Shown piece after piece: positions 6,851 through 14,060 of a DNA stretch of 14,636 nucleotides; within the stretch, counting starts at the first letter, position 1, and every line of letters starts with the position of its first letter. This DNA is from an uncultured Roseburia sp. GTDB lineage: Bacteria; Bacillota; Clostridia; Lachnospirales; Lachnospiraceae. Below the pieces are notes generated by a model. It had not been told where the DNA came from and did not search any database. It worked only from the letters and a program-made list of their open reading frames with translations. Both the position numbers and the translations under genes were made by a program. The stretch lies in the NCBI GenBank assembly GCA_934307185.1, contig CAKRCJ010000028.1, forward strand, positions 1-14,636, given 5' to 3'.

Positions 6851-7063
6851 CTAAACCTGAATTCTATCTGCGATCTCATTTCCCATTGCAAATCTCTCGC
6901 CTTTTACCCCGACAATCAATGCATCCTTCAGTTTTCTGATAATCTGTATATTTTCTCCCTCTTCTACCTGATGCTGCCGTAAAAAATCCAATACTTCCGG
7001 TGCTCCAAACATCCACTGAATTGTGTAGCTTCTTCCAATTGCAGCCTTTGATAATTTCTGCAT
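6851..7063 (-). CDS. Stand-alone FeoA-domain protein
   Basis: This 70-aa protein consists of little more than one SH3-like FeoA domain. Landmarks are the turn-strand pattern VEEGENIQIIRKLKDALIVGVKGERFAMGNEIADRIQV, matching the family layout of a basic strand, a hydrophobic strand, a G-x-R-x-A-x-G turn and a conserved final A-x-x-I-x-V. FeoA normally assists the ferrous iron transporter FeoB, and DtxR-type regulators use the same fold. No FeoB lies in this window, so it may act with a distant FeoB or have another role. The ATG at 7063 is chosen because AAGGGGG stands about 8 nt upstream. The frame extends to an ATG at 7114, but that region carries the promoter and lacks a ribosome binding site. 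Confidence 0.82.
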   Translation of the reverse strand: MQKLSKAAIGRSYTIQWMFGAPEVLDFLRQHQVEEGENIQIIRKLKDALIVGVKGERFAMGNEIADRIQV

Positions 7064-7084
7064 AAAAATTCCCCCTTTTCTTTC

Positions 7085-7114
7085 ATTGTAAGAACAGTAT
7101 GCCCTGTTAGTCAA
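7085..7114 (-). promoter_or_regulatory. Promoter of the FeoA-like gene
   Basis: On the minus strand TTGACT (7114-7109), an 18-nt spacer and TACAAT (7090-7085) form a good sigma-A promoter with a start near 7078. The -35 region overlaps CTAAC, the reverse complement of GTTAG. A second GTTAG copy lies 21 bp away at 7127-7131. Confidence 0.6.
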
Positions 7115-7164
7115 TGAAAATATAGGGTTAGCAAAGACTTTTTTATCAGCACTTTTTTCCCGGA

Positions 7165-7199
7165 TTTACAGGTTTTTCCACTGTTTTTTCACCTGTAAA
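7165..7199. repeat. Inverted repeat TTTACAGGT / ACCTGTAAA after the dipeptidase gene
   Basis: Perfect 9-bp arms lie at 7165-7173 and 7191-7199, with a 17-nt loop. Just beyond, GTAAC and GTTAC (7213-7228) can form another short stem. No T-run follows on either strand, so this is not a typical intrinsic terminator. It may still stabilise or end the dipeptidase mRNA. Confidence 0.45.
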
Positions 7200-7238
7200 A
7201 TGTTTGTCGCAGGTAACTTACAGTTACATGTATATTTT

Positions 7239-8597
7239 TTAAATCGCCAACAGGTTTTTAATTGCTTCCATATATACAAGAACCGCTTCTTCCATCTCAG
7301 AAACAAGAATAAATTCATCTGCACTGTGAATATGATAATCCATTCCGATTTTTTCCGGTCCGAATGCAATAATATTTTTCAAAGATTTTGCATACGTTCC
7401 ACCACCAATTACCATCGGTTCATGCTCTGTGTCACCTGTTACATCTACATAAGCTTTATATAAAGCATTTACAAGTGGTGACTCTCTTGGGAAAAATAAT
7501 GGCTCACCAATTTCTCCAATCTCGATACATCCATTGTCGTCCTCTAATTTACCGTCACACATTTTCCGTACATCTTCGGCTTTTAATGTTACCGGTACTC
7601 TGATGTCAATCGTGCAGGAAATTGTTCCGGCTTCTGTTTTTACAATTCCGTTGCATAACGTCAGTGCGCCATACTCGTCCTCAAATTTCAGTCCTATGCC
7701 CGCACCGTCACAGGAGGTTCCGATATGTGTATTATAAAATTTTACAAATTCATCTTCAAATCCGGCTTTTTCCAGACATTCAAATGTTACGCCTGCTGCA
7801 TTTACACCAAGCTCAGGCATACTTGCATGTGCCGGTACTCCTTTTGCAAAAATAGTAATTTGTCCATTTTCCTCTGTTACCTTATACTGCTGAAGCTTTG
7901 TTTCTGCAAAAGCTGCCTCTAATTTTTCCTTTAAGCCATCTTCTGCCGGAATAACCGTTGTGCAGGTGTCACATACTGCATTGGAAACAAATCCGCCGTT
8001 CATGGAAATAATTTTCGTGTTTTTGGAATGAACCATCATCGACATGTGACCTTTTTCGCCATGGATACACGGGAAGTTTGCATCTGGTGTAAATCCGCAG
8101 GACAACTCCTCCTCCACTTCATTATAATGCTCCATACATTTAGAACCTGTCTCCTCGTTACAGCCCATGATAAGGCGGACTCTTTTATTTAATTTTACAC
8201 CGGAGTCACGGAGAAGCTTCATCGCATAAAGCGCCTCTAAAACAGGTCCTTTATCATCGGTTGTTCCACGTCCATATACATGGTCACCCTTTCTCGTCAA
8301 CTGAAATGGGTCATATGTCCAGTCTCCACCGACCGGGACAATGTCAAGATGTCCTGCGATGCCAACGATTTCTTCGCCTTCGCCCATCTCGGCATAGCCA
8401 CAATAGTTGTCCAGATTAACCGTGTGAAAACCAAGCTCTTTTGCAATTTTAAGCCCCTCTGCGAGAGCCTTTGCCGGACCTTCACCAAACGGTTTTCCCT
8501 CCTCTGCTGTTCCAAGCTGTGAGTCAATTGCAACCAGTCTTCCTAAATTTGTCAGCATTTCTTCTGATAATGCATGGATTTCTTTTTTCATGTTCAT
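7239..8597 (-). CDS. M20 family dipeptidase, PepV/Sapep-like
   Basis: This is a 452-aa cytoplasmic dinuclear-zinc peptidase that cleaves dipeptides (beta-Ala-Xaa or general dipeptides in characterised relatives). Zinc and catalytic landmarks in order are the His in AGHLDIVPVG (His83), Asp in GTTDDKG (about 114-115), the catalytic Glu pair in GCNEETGS (148-149), Asp in FTPDANFP (172) and the C-terminal His in MDYHIHSADE (about 422-424). A lid-domain insert lies between, as in PepV. Length matches the family (about 450-470). The start at 8597 is taken because AAGGA stands 9 nt upstream. An ATG at 8645 with a close AGGA is possible and would add 16 charged residues. Its 78-nt spacing from the upstream gene and lack of a terminator there allow co-transcription. 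Confidence 0.9.
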   Translation of the reverse strand: MNMKKEIHALSEEMLTNLGRLVAIDSQLGTAEEGKPFGEGPAKALAEGLKIAKELGFHTVNLDNYCGYAEMGEGEEIVGIAGHLDIVPVGGDWTYDPFQLTRKGDHVYGRGTTDDKGPVLEALYAMKLLRDSGVKLNKRVRLIMGCNEETGSKCMEHYNEVEEELSCGFTPDANFPCIHGEKGHMSMMVHSKNTKIISMNGGFVSNAVCDTCTTVIPAEDGLKEKLEAAFAETKLQQYKVTEENGQITIFAKGVPAHASMPELGVNAAGVTFECLEKAGFEDEFVKFYNTHIGTSCDGAGIGLKFEDEYGALTLCNGIVKTEAGTISCTIDIRVPVTLKAEDVRKMCDGKLEDDNGCIEIGEIGEPLFFPRESPLVNALYKAYVDVTGDTEHEPMVIGGGTYAKSLKNIIAFGPEKIGMDYHIHSADEFILVSEMEEAVLVYMEAIKNLLAI

Positions 8598-8675
8598 GAT
8601 ATTCTGTCCTTCTTTCTTTTTATATTCTGTTTTAGCCTCTTTCATTTTTCCTGTGCAAAATATATTACTATTTTA

Positions 8676-8936
8676 TTATTCTATACCAAAGTCTGCTTCA
8701 AATACACCCTCCGGTGTTCTCATTGTCAAAAGTCCTAAATTAAAGTCCTCATCGAGAATTGTAATCTGATATTCGAAAACCACATCTTCTTCAAACTTTG
8801 ACAGTAAAAGATACATTCCGTTTTCTTTTCCCTCTATCTGGTCACAAATATCAAGATATACCGCTTCTCCGGAAATCGGTCTTGGATATCCTGCATCTTT
8901 TATTTTTTTCTCAATTGCTGCATACAATTCTTCCAT
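8676..8936 (-). CDS. Small acidic protein of unknown function
   Basis: This is an 86-aa protein with a strong ribosome binding site (AAGGAG) just before the ATG. I do not recognise the family by name. It begins with an amphipathic helix (MEELYAAIEKKIKDAG), followed by strand-like alternating segments MYLLLSKF, VVFEYQITILDEDFNLGLLTM and VFEADFG, suggesting a compact alpha-plus-beta fold. It has no signal peptide, membrane segment or metal motif. It lies between the 141-aa hypothetical gene and the dipeptidase in the same orientation and may belong to that transcription unit. Confidence 0.75.
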   Translation of the reverse strand: MEELYAAIEKKIKDAGYPRPISGEAVYLDICDQIEGKENGMYLLLSKFEEDVVFEYQITILDEDFNLGLLTMRTPEGVFEADFGIE

Positions 8937-8957
8937 TCTTTTCTCCTTCTATTATAA

Positions 8958-9011
8958 GATTAGGATAGATAATTGCGAAACTCATAGAAGAAGTATATTG
9001 GTATCCTAATC
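8958..9011. repeat. Perfect 10-bp inverted repeat GATTAGGATA / TATCCTAATC
   Basis: The arms at 8958-8967 and 9002-9011 are perfectly complementary around a 34-nt loop. They fill the gap between the 141-aa gene and the 86-aa gene. No T-run follows, so this is not a standard terminator. It could be a weak mRNA structure or a pair of protein-binding half sites in front of the 86-aa gene. Confidence 0.5.
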
Positions 9012-9023
9012 CCATGAAGTAAT

Positions 9024-9449
9024 TTACAGTTCCGCACCTACATACGCTTTCACCTTCTCCGGCGTATCCAACCGCAGCGCCAGAATTGTTCCGTAAATCA
9101 TATAATCAATTACGTCTTTTGTAATTTGTTCTTCAAACTTTGCTTTCATACTTTCCGGATATTGGTGTACTAAAAAATGCACCCGGTAATTGTCGTCTTT
9201 TCTTGAAACAAATGCACTGATGTATAAGCCGTTGATTGCCGCTGTAAGCACCTCATCATCGGTAAGCTTTATATCCAACTGGTAGGCATTGGAAACAAGA
9301 TAATAATCCACGCCGCGCTTTTCGATTTTTTTGTCTGTCAGTTCCCCAATCGAAAAGTTCTGCACATGTGCCGCTATCGCAAGAAGGAAATCCGTATCCA
9401 GCTTTTTTTCATAAACGTAATCTAAAATGTCTTTTGGTGTGTATTTCAT
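9024..9449 (-). CDS. Protein of unknown function, 141 aa
   Basis: This is a 141-aa soluble protein with AGGAG about 11 nt before its ATG. I do not recognise the family. It starts with a helix (KYTPKDILDYVYEKKLDTDFLLAIAAHVQNF), continues with strand-like segments (VDYYLVSNAYQLDIKL, GLYISAFVSRKDDNYRVHFLVHQYP) and ends in a helical part (ITKDVIDYMIYGTILALRL). There is no signal peptide or evident catalytic motif. It is separated by 36 nt from the 67-aa gene upstream and runs in the same direction, which suggests one transcript with it. Confidence 0.75.
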   Translation of the reverse strand: MKYTPKDILDYVYEKKLDTDFLLAIAAHVQNFSIGELTDKKIEKRGVDYYLVSNAYQLDIKLTDDEVLTAAINGLYISAFVSRKDDNYRVHFLVHQYPESMKAKFEEQITKDVIDYMIYGTILALRLDTPEKVKAYVGAEL

Positions 9450-9485
9450 GAATGAATTATCTCCTGAATAAATATCTGTCCGCTT

Positions 9486-9689
9486 TTATCGCAAATCGTC
9501 CTCTGTGTAAAACGTTCCTGTCATCTCTGCATTGATTTCTGCAATTTCACGTTTTCCATTGATATAATCTGCATAAATATCCCATAAATCCATATCGCAG
9601 TCCTGCAATCCGTCATCATCCGGAATCCATTCTTTAATTAACGCAATTCGTTCCTCTTTTGTTGTATCTTTAATTAAGTTTGATTTCAT
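9486..9689 (-). CDS. Small acidic protein of unknown function, 67 aa
   Basis: This is a 67-aa, strongly acidic protein. It opens with basic and helical residues (MKSNLIKDTTKEERIALIKEWIP), then an acidic patch (DDDGLQDCDMD), then a helix with DYINGKREIAEINAEM. An AAGGA lies about 13 nt and a GAAG about 5 nt before the ATG. I do not recognise it by name. It lies 40 nt after the AlbA_2 ATPase gene in the same orientation and is probably co-transcribed with it. Its size and charge are antitoxin-like, but nothing in the sequence establishes such a role. Confidence 0.7.
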   Translation of the reverse strand: MKSNLIKDTTKEERIALIKEWIPDDDGLQDCDMDLWDIYADYINGKREIAEINAEMTGTFYTEDDLR

Positions 9690-9729
9690 TATCTTCTATC
9701 ATTCCTTTTGCTTTGTTAAAATTGTCTTT

Positions 9730-11172
9730 TTATTCACTGTAAAATAATTGTTTTGGACTTTTCGGTTTATCTGGAATACTCATTTTTATAATTCCTTTCT
9801 TAACCAAAGGCATCACATGAGCCTGTATTGCATAAGTAACCGAATTTAATCCTAAATAGTCACATATTTCTTTACGTGTTCTTGGAGTTCTGCAAAAAAG
9901 AATTAGTTCGTTATCTTCTGCATCTTCTGTTTCAACAATAACATTTTTTTCTCGATATTTATATAGTTTAACAATAAAACTTCCTCTTTCATCCCAAAAT
10001 TCAGGTTGTGGTAAATGAAACTCCTTCATTGTTCTACGAATTGTTGGAATTCCAGAATATCTGTTTTCTGTAATTTTCAGAACTTCTAATTCCGATGCAA
10101 TTACCGGATTTCTTGTGTCCGGCTGCACTTTCCCAAGCTGGTCAATTTTTATTCTTCCGTATATTCCTCCTGGACTTTTAATTTCAATCCTATCCTCATA
10201 CATTGTCACTTGTATAGGCATTCCCTCTGTATGAATGCTATAATCACGATGTACTAACGCATTCAAAATTGCTTCCCTGATTGCAGTAACCGGATAATCC
10301 GTCTGGTCTTCACGTTTTCCTGTCTGTGGATTTATAATTGTCTTTGTGCGCATATTTCTATTTACAAATTGCATTGCTCCCTCAAGCATTTCCGGTATAT
10401 TTCCCTCTATTCGCAAGTTATCCAAAAATCTCTCTCCTTGCTCTCCTGTCACGCCGATTTCTTTTCCTGGAACAACAGTTGCAATAATACATAATTGTGG
10501 AAAATATGCCTGTGGATAAGGACTAAAATTCATTACTGCGCTTAGTGTAATACCATTATCTCTTTTTATGCTCATTAGTTCATATATTTCATTATCTGAA
10601 ATTTCAGCTAAACGTGGCTTTCCTTTTTTCAACAATTCTATATACTCTACAAGCAAATCCTTATTTAAAGAAGCAAAAGATGCTCTCTCAATTATTCTAA
10701 TATCATCCTGATACTTCTTTCTGTATGCTTCATAGCTATATACTTCATATTCCGTCATGGGCTCATCCCTGTCGCCCACACGCACAAAAGAACCTTTTAC
10801 CCGACCTCTTCCCTGGTAAAAAACCGGTCTGTCCGTAATATCTGCACCGGGTATCTCCGCAGAAACAAAATATTTATCATCTTTTTCAACAACTGTAAGT
10901 AATGGTCTGACAACCGGTTCCATCTGTAAACACTGTTCATTAATTTTCTTTTGAATATCCTGCGGATTATATACCCCTACTTCCTTAAAGTTTTCTCTCT
11001 CATCCACACCGAAAATAATAATTCCGCCATCATCCTGATTAGAAAAACTGGACAATGTATCATATAAATGTTTCGGACATCCCTGTTCTGCACTTTTTAT
11101 TTCTAATGTTGGCGTTTCACATTTAAGTTTTTGAATTAACTCTAATTTTTCAAGCAATTCATCCGTTGTCAT
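9730..11172 (-). CDS. AlbA_2/Schlafen-type putative DNA-binding protein with GHKL-like ATPase segment
   Basis: This is a 480-aa protein. Residues about 15-140 form an AlbA_2 (Schlafen-like) domain, with E24 and K26 in LEIKSAEQG, the SFSNQDDGGIIIFGVDE stretch (42-58) and the final SFVRVGDRDEPMTEYE. The middle (about 170-275) follows the usual LLKKGKPRLAE...NGITLSAVMNF pattern. Residues about 295-400 form an HATPase_c_4 segment with REAILNALVHRDY (299-311) and IEIKSPGGIYG (329-339). Residues about 425-470 look like a winged helix (RTRKEICDYLGLN). These proteins are common and mostly uncharacterised; regulatory or defence-linked roles are proposed. An AGGAGG ribosome binding site precedes the ATG. 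It is the first gene of its transcription unit. Confidence 0.85.
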   Translation of the reverse strand: MTTDELLEKLELIQKLKCETPTLEIKSAEQGCPKHLYDTLSSFSNQDDGGIIIFGVDERENFKEVGVYNPQDIQKKINEQCLQMEPVVRPLLTVVEKDDKYFVSAEIPGADITDRPVFYQGRGRVKGSFVRVGDRDEPMTEYEVYSYEAYRKKYQDDIRIIERASFASLNKDLLVEYIELLKKGKPRLAEISDNEIYELMSIKRDNGITLSAVMNFSPYPQAYFPQLCIIATVVPGKEIGVTGEQGERFLDNLRIEGNIPEMLEGAMQFVNRNMRTKTIINPQTGKREDQTDYPVTAIREAILNALVHRDYSIHTEGMPIQVTMYEDRIEIKSPGGIYGRIKIDQLGKVQPDTRNPVIASELEVLKITENRYSGIPTIRRTMKEFHLPQPEFWDERGSFIVKLYKYREKNVIVETEDAEDNELILFCRTPRTRKEICDYLGLNSVTYAIQAHVMPLVKKGIIKMSIPDKPKSPKQLFYSE

Positions 11173-11197
11173 TTTAGTTCCTCCTGTTCTTTTTTAG

Positions 11198-11226
11198 ATT
11201 GTATCATTTTATTTATGTTTATTCAA
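11198..11226 (-). promoter_or_regulatory. Promoter of the AlbA_2 ATPase gene
   Basis: On the minus strand TTGAAT (11226-11221), an exact 17-nt spacer and TACAAT (11203-11198) with TGA upstream (extended -10) give a start near 11191, about 20 nt before the ATG at 11172. Confidence 0.65.
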
Positions 11227-11253
11227 GCAACTAAAATTTATATATAAAAACTA

Positions 11254-11286
11254 AAAAAGGAACTTAAAACATTTAAGTTCCTTTTT
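11254..11286 (-). terminator. Perfect 15-bp terminator hairpin after the LytTR/DUF3021 operon
   Basis: The arms AAAAAGGAACTTAAA (11254-11268) and its exact complement (11272-11286) enclose a 3-nt loop. The T-rich flank on each strand means it can work in both directions. For the minus strand it ends the ABC-LytTR-DUF3021 operon, 169 nt after that operon's last stop codon. It also insulates the AlbA_2 gene promoter. I see no convincing gene between 11287 and 11455. Confidence 0.85.
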
Positions 11287-11455
11287 ATTTTCTCATATTA
11301 AACTGCAATATATAAGTAGGCTTATCCACGGAAATCAATATGCTGTCCCTAGCATTTCACCATCCATGTTTTTGTCAGATTTTAACCTGTACCTACCTTT
11401 TATCGGCATGGAACACTAAAAACTTTATCCATAACTGTCTATTCGTGCCTCCAGA

Positions 11456-11926
11456 TTATTCGTCCTTCTGAAATTTCTCCAATGCCTGTTCCATTTTTTT
11501 ATTTTCCGCTTTTTCCTCCAGCCTGCTGATTGTAATACTGATAACCGTACAGATAAAAAACGAAATGAAAAATCCAATCCATGCTTTGGCTTCATTTACC
11601 GGAAACCAGCCAAACACAATGGAAAACACAGCCATCACAATAACAATAATTCCAAAAAAGAAAACATTTCTTAAAACCAGACTCATATTTTTTATCCATT
11701 TATCCGTTAAAAATACAATCTGCGTCCCCGTAATAATCACAGCAAGCAAAAGCAGTTCAAAAAGCGTATTCATCGCAAACCCTTCTTTTCCCATGGAAAA
11801 CAGTGAGGAATGTCCTTTTGCCAGACTGCCAATACAGCTCCCAAATATAAGAAAAATTGCTACTATGATGCCATATGTTGCAAACAACTGTCCGATATAG
11901 TCAAATATTGTTTTCTTCTCCTCCAT
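11456..11926 (-). CDS. DUF3021 family membrane protein, probable partner of the LytTR regulator
   Basis: This is a 156-aa protein with four predicted membrane helices: about 13-35, 50-70, 82-105 and 112-133. A charged cytoplasmic tail follows (SRLEEKAENKKMEQALEKFQKDE). The pattern, with VFGWFPVNEAKAWIGFF before the last helix, fits DUF3021. In Streptococcus mutans, membrane proteins encoded next to receiver-less LytTR regulators (HdrM, BrsM) hold the regulator inactive. The same role is inferred here. Its ATG overlaps the LytTR stop codon by 1 nt (TAATG), so translation is coupled. It is the last gene of the operon. Confidence 0.82.
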   Translation of the reverse strand: MEEKKTIFDYIGQLFATYGIIVAIFLIFGSCIGSLAKGHSSLFSMGKEGFAMNTLFELLLLAVIITGTQIVFLTDKWIKNMSLVLRNVFFFGIIVIVMAVFSIVFGWFPVNEAKAWIGFFISFFICTVISITISRLEEKAENKKMEQALEKFQKDE

Positions 11927-12366
11927 TATTTTACACCTATCCTCTTTCTAAGTTCCTCTGCATACATTCTCGAAACGATTACCTGCTCATCATTTACAAG
12001 CGTCACCCTTATCTTTCTGTTGATATCCGCCTTTAAACTTTTTATTTTCCGCAGGTTTAAAATACTTTGCTTGCTAATTCGTATAAAATTCTGTTCCAAT
12101 AATTGCTGCTCGATTTCATAAAGCTTTAAGTCGGACTGATAGGTTGCATCTTTTGTATAGACAAATGTGTTTCTCTCTACTGCTTCAATATATAAAATTT
12201 TGTCTGTATCTAACAGGTATGTTTCATCTTCCTTTTTTACTGCAAGCTGCATATTTATCATGCGCATCATAGAAATGATTTTTTCAATATCCTGTGAAAT
12301 TTCCGGCGCTTTTATCAAAACAGACACATCTGAATATTTTTCATTAATGTCAATTTCTATTTTCAT
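11926..12366 (-). CDS. LytTR-family DNA-binding regulator without receiver domain
   Basis: This is a 146-aa protein. Residues about 45-145 form a LytTR domain: DKILYIEAVERNTFVYTKDATY, LYEIEQQLLEQNFIRISKQSILNLRKI, and a C-terminal strand pair ending VIVSRMYAEELRKRI. The first 40 residues are a short N-terminal extension, not a phospho-receiver, so control must come from elsewhere, probably the DUF3021 protein that follows. LytTR proteins bind direct repeats about 21 bp apart and usually autoregulate. The ATG at 12366 follows directly on the permease stop, with no gap, so it is translationally coupled to the ABC genes. Confidence 0.9.
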   Translation of the reverse strand: MKIEIDINEKYSDVSVLIKAPEISQDIEKIISMMRMINMQLAVKKEDETYLLDTDKILYIEAVERNTFVYTKDATYQSDLKLYEIEQQLLEQNFIRISKQSILNLRKIKSLKADINRKIRVTLVNDEQVIVSRMYAEELRKRIGVK

Positions 12367-13053
12367 TTATTCCAGCCCTTTTCTTTTATATGTCACTACA
12401 AATACAGTGCATAATACAACTGCATTTATAATGATTATAACATATGTTTCCTTCGCAATTCCTTCAAATGACATTGCATCAAGGCACAGCTTTAACTGCT
12501 GTGTATAAAATATTTTTGCAGCCTTCGAAACCGTAGCATTAAACATAGAAAGCATCGGAGCAAAAGCAAGTATCATCATCACAGGCATTGCAATTGAGGT
12601 GGCACTCATCTGATTTTTTGCAAAAATACCAACACAGGCCCCGGCAATGATGGAAATTGCAAATCCAATTCCCATAAAACACAGGTAGGTAACAATGTCT
12701 TTTCCCGTAAAACCGACCGACATGACGCCTGCACCTACCATACAAATTGTCCATACATACACGCCAATGCCAAGCAGATATTCCCACGGTTTTACGTCTG
12801 CCATCATTAAAACTCTCAATGTATTTTTTTCCTTTTCCTCTGAAATAATTGCAGACATTGCGGTGAGCGGCGCCATTCCGATATACATGACTGAAAATAA
12901 TCTGGTAAAAAATAAATCCGGCATTCCCTCCAGATGAATGGCACGTTCCATGACAAGTGTCATTATCGGAAACAAAATGAACTGAATAAAAATGGTTTTG
13001 TTTTTGAATGTATCTTTTATTTGTTTCTTTATCATAATCACACTGTTGCGCAT
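12367..13053 (-). CDS. ABC-2-type transporter permease
   Basis: This is a 228-aa membrane protein with about six predicted helices, including ones near 20-35, 48-66, 90-112, 120-148, 153-172 and 203-221. Between helices two and three is the stretch IISEEKEKNTLRVLMMADVKPWEYLLGI, the cytoplasmic loop typical of ABC-2 exporters. The gene follows the ATPase with no gap (TAA then ATG) and is followed directly by the LytTR gene. With the ATPase it should form an exporter, perhaps for a peptide, antimicrobial or lipid. Substrate is not visible. Only one permease gene is present, so a homodimer is implied. Confidence 0.87.
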   Translation of the reverse strand: MRNSVIMIKKQIKDTFKNKTIFIQFILFPIMTLVMERAIHLEGMPDLFFTRLFSVMYIGMAPLTAMSAIISEEKEKNTLRVLMMADVKPWEYLLGIGVYVWTICMVGAGVMSVGFTGKDIVTYLCFMGIGFAISIIAGACVGIFAKNQMSATSIAMPVMMILAFAPMLSMFNATVSKAAKIFYTQQLKLCLDAMSFEGIAKETYVIIIINAVVLCTVFVVTYKRKGLE

Positions 13054-13896
13054 TTATTTTTCCTCCAGATTTCTTCCTGTAATCTCCAAAAATACCGTTT
13101 CCAAATTCGGCTCTGACGAATGAATGGTTTCCACCTTTCCAGCCTGAAACAGTTCATATATTTTTTCAGCCGAACCATCATGGGATACCTCCACATCTTC
13201 ACCGGATAGTAAATGCATCACTATCTTTTTCTTATGATTATATTTTCTACAAACATCATTTGGTTTTCCTGTCTCAACAATAGTGCCGTCATTTAAAAGT
13301 GCTACAGTATCGCACAACTTTGCTGCCTCCTCCATGTTGTGCGTCGTAAGAAAAATAGCGCAACCTTCTTTTTTCTTTTCTAAAATAAGCCTGTGAATAC
13401 ATTTCATAGAATTTGGGTCCAGTCCACTAGTCGGTTCGTCCAGAAAAATAATCTCCGGACTATGCATAAATACCCGCGCAAGCCGCAGTCTTGCCTCCAT
13501 TCCCTTTGACAGGTTTAAAGCTGCTGTTTTACCCGCACTGCCCAGCCCCATATATTCTAAAATTTCGTTGACTTTCACATAGCGTACTCCATAAATATCT
13601 GCATATATTTTTAAATTGTCAATACAGGACAATTTCTCGTACACCCCAAACTGCTCCATCATAATTCCAATTTTCTTTTTCTCTTTCCCTGTCAGCTTCT
13701 TTACTTCTTTTCCAAAAACGCTTACGCTCCCACTGTCACAGTCCAGCTGTCCCGTTAAAATTTTAATTAATGTCGTTTTGCCTGCGCCCGACGGACCAAG
13801 CAGACCAAATATTTCACCCTCACCAATATCTAACGTAATTCCATTTAATACTGTTTTATTTTGAAAGCTCTTGAAAAGATTATTGCAGTGCAGCAT
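13054..13896 (-). CDS. ABC transporter ATP-binding protein (exporter type)
   Basis: This is a 280-aa ATPase. It shows Walker A GPSGAGKT (34-41), Q-loop Gln82 in MMEQFGVYEKLS, a signature that reads LSKGM (129-133) rather than LSGGQ, Walker B IIFLDEP (149-155) with PTSGLD following, and H-loop His186 in LTTHNMEEA. The C-terminal tail (about 225-280) resembles that of multidrug or bacteriocin-resistance ATPases. The ATG at 13896 is taken because AAGGAG stands 7-8 nt before it; an ATG at 13926 lacks a ribosome binding site. LSKGM is common in this exporter subgroup and should be functional. It leads the four-gene operon with the permease, LytTR and DUF3021 genes. Confidence 0.88.
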   Translation of the reverse strand: MLHCNNLFKSFQNKTVLNGITLDIGEGEIFGLLGPSGAGKTTLIKILTGQLDCDSGSVSVFGKEVKKLTGKEKKKIGIMMEQFGVYEKLSCIDNLKIYADIYGVRYVKVNEILEYMGLGSAGKTAALNLSKGMEARLRLARVFMHSPEIIFLDEPTSGLDPNSMKCIHRLILEKKKEGCAIFLTTHNMEEAAKLCDTVALLNDGTIVETGKPNDVCRKYNHKKKIVMHLLSGEDVEVSHDGSAEKIYELFQAGKVETIHSSEPNLETVFLEITGRNLEEK

Positions 13897-13929
13897 TTTT
13901 GTTCTCCTTTGTAATTTTGATAGCATATC

Positions 13930-13977
13930 GGTAATACCAAAATTTGCAGAAAATACATTTTGATTTTGACAATTACC
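13930..13977. promoter_or_regulatory. Imperfect inverted repeat in the ABC-LytTR operon upstream region
   Basis: GGTAAT (13930-13935) and ATTACC (13972-13977) are perfect complements, and the inward AAAAT/ATTTT tracts extend the match with one gap. It lies 35-80 nt upstream of the ATPase ATG, where the operon promoter should be. Only weak -35/-10 matches are seen there (TCTGCA, 17 nt, TATGCT), as expected for an activator-dependent promoter. The binding protein is unknown; the LytTR protein of this operon is one candidate. Confidence 0.35.
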
Positions 13978-14060
13978 TCTTTGCTAATACAAAAGTAACA
14001 AAAAAACGCGAGAAAGAAAATATCCTCAAACGTAAGTTACCATTTTTGTAGCGTATGTTG

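Noticed and set aside
11287..11455. Possible C-terminal gene remnant on the minus strand before the perfect hairpin
   Set aside because: The only protein-like stretch is about 23 codons, with a stop just upstream and no homology I can recognise.
12539..12787. 82-aa Cys/His/Trp-rich frame in the ABC permease gene
   Set aside because: It is a frame-shifted shadow of the permease; the apparent metal ligands come from reading Gly, Ala and Ile codons out of frame.
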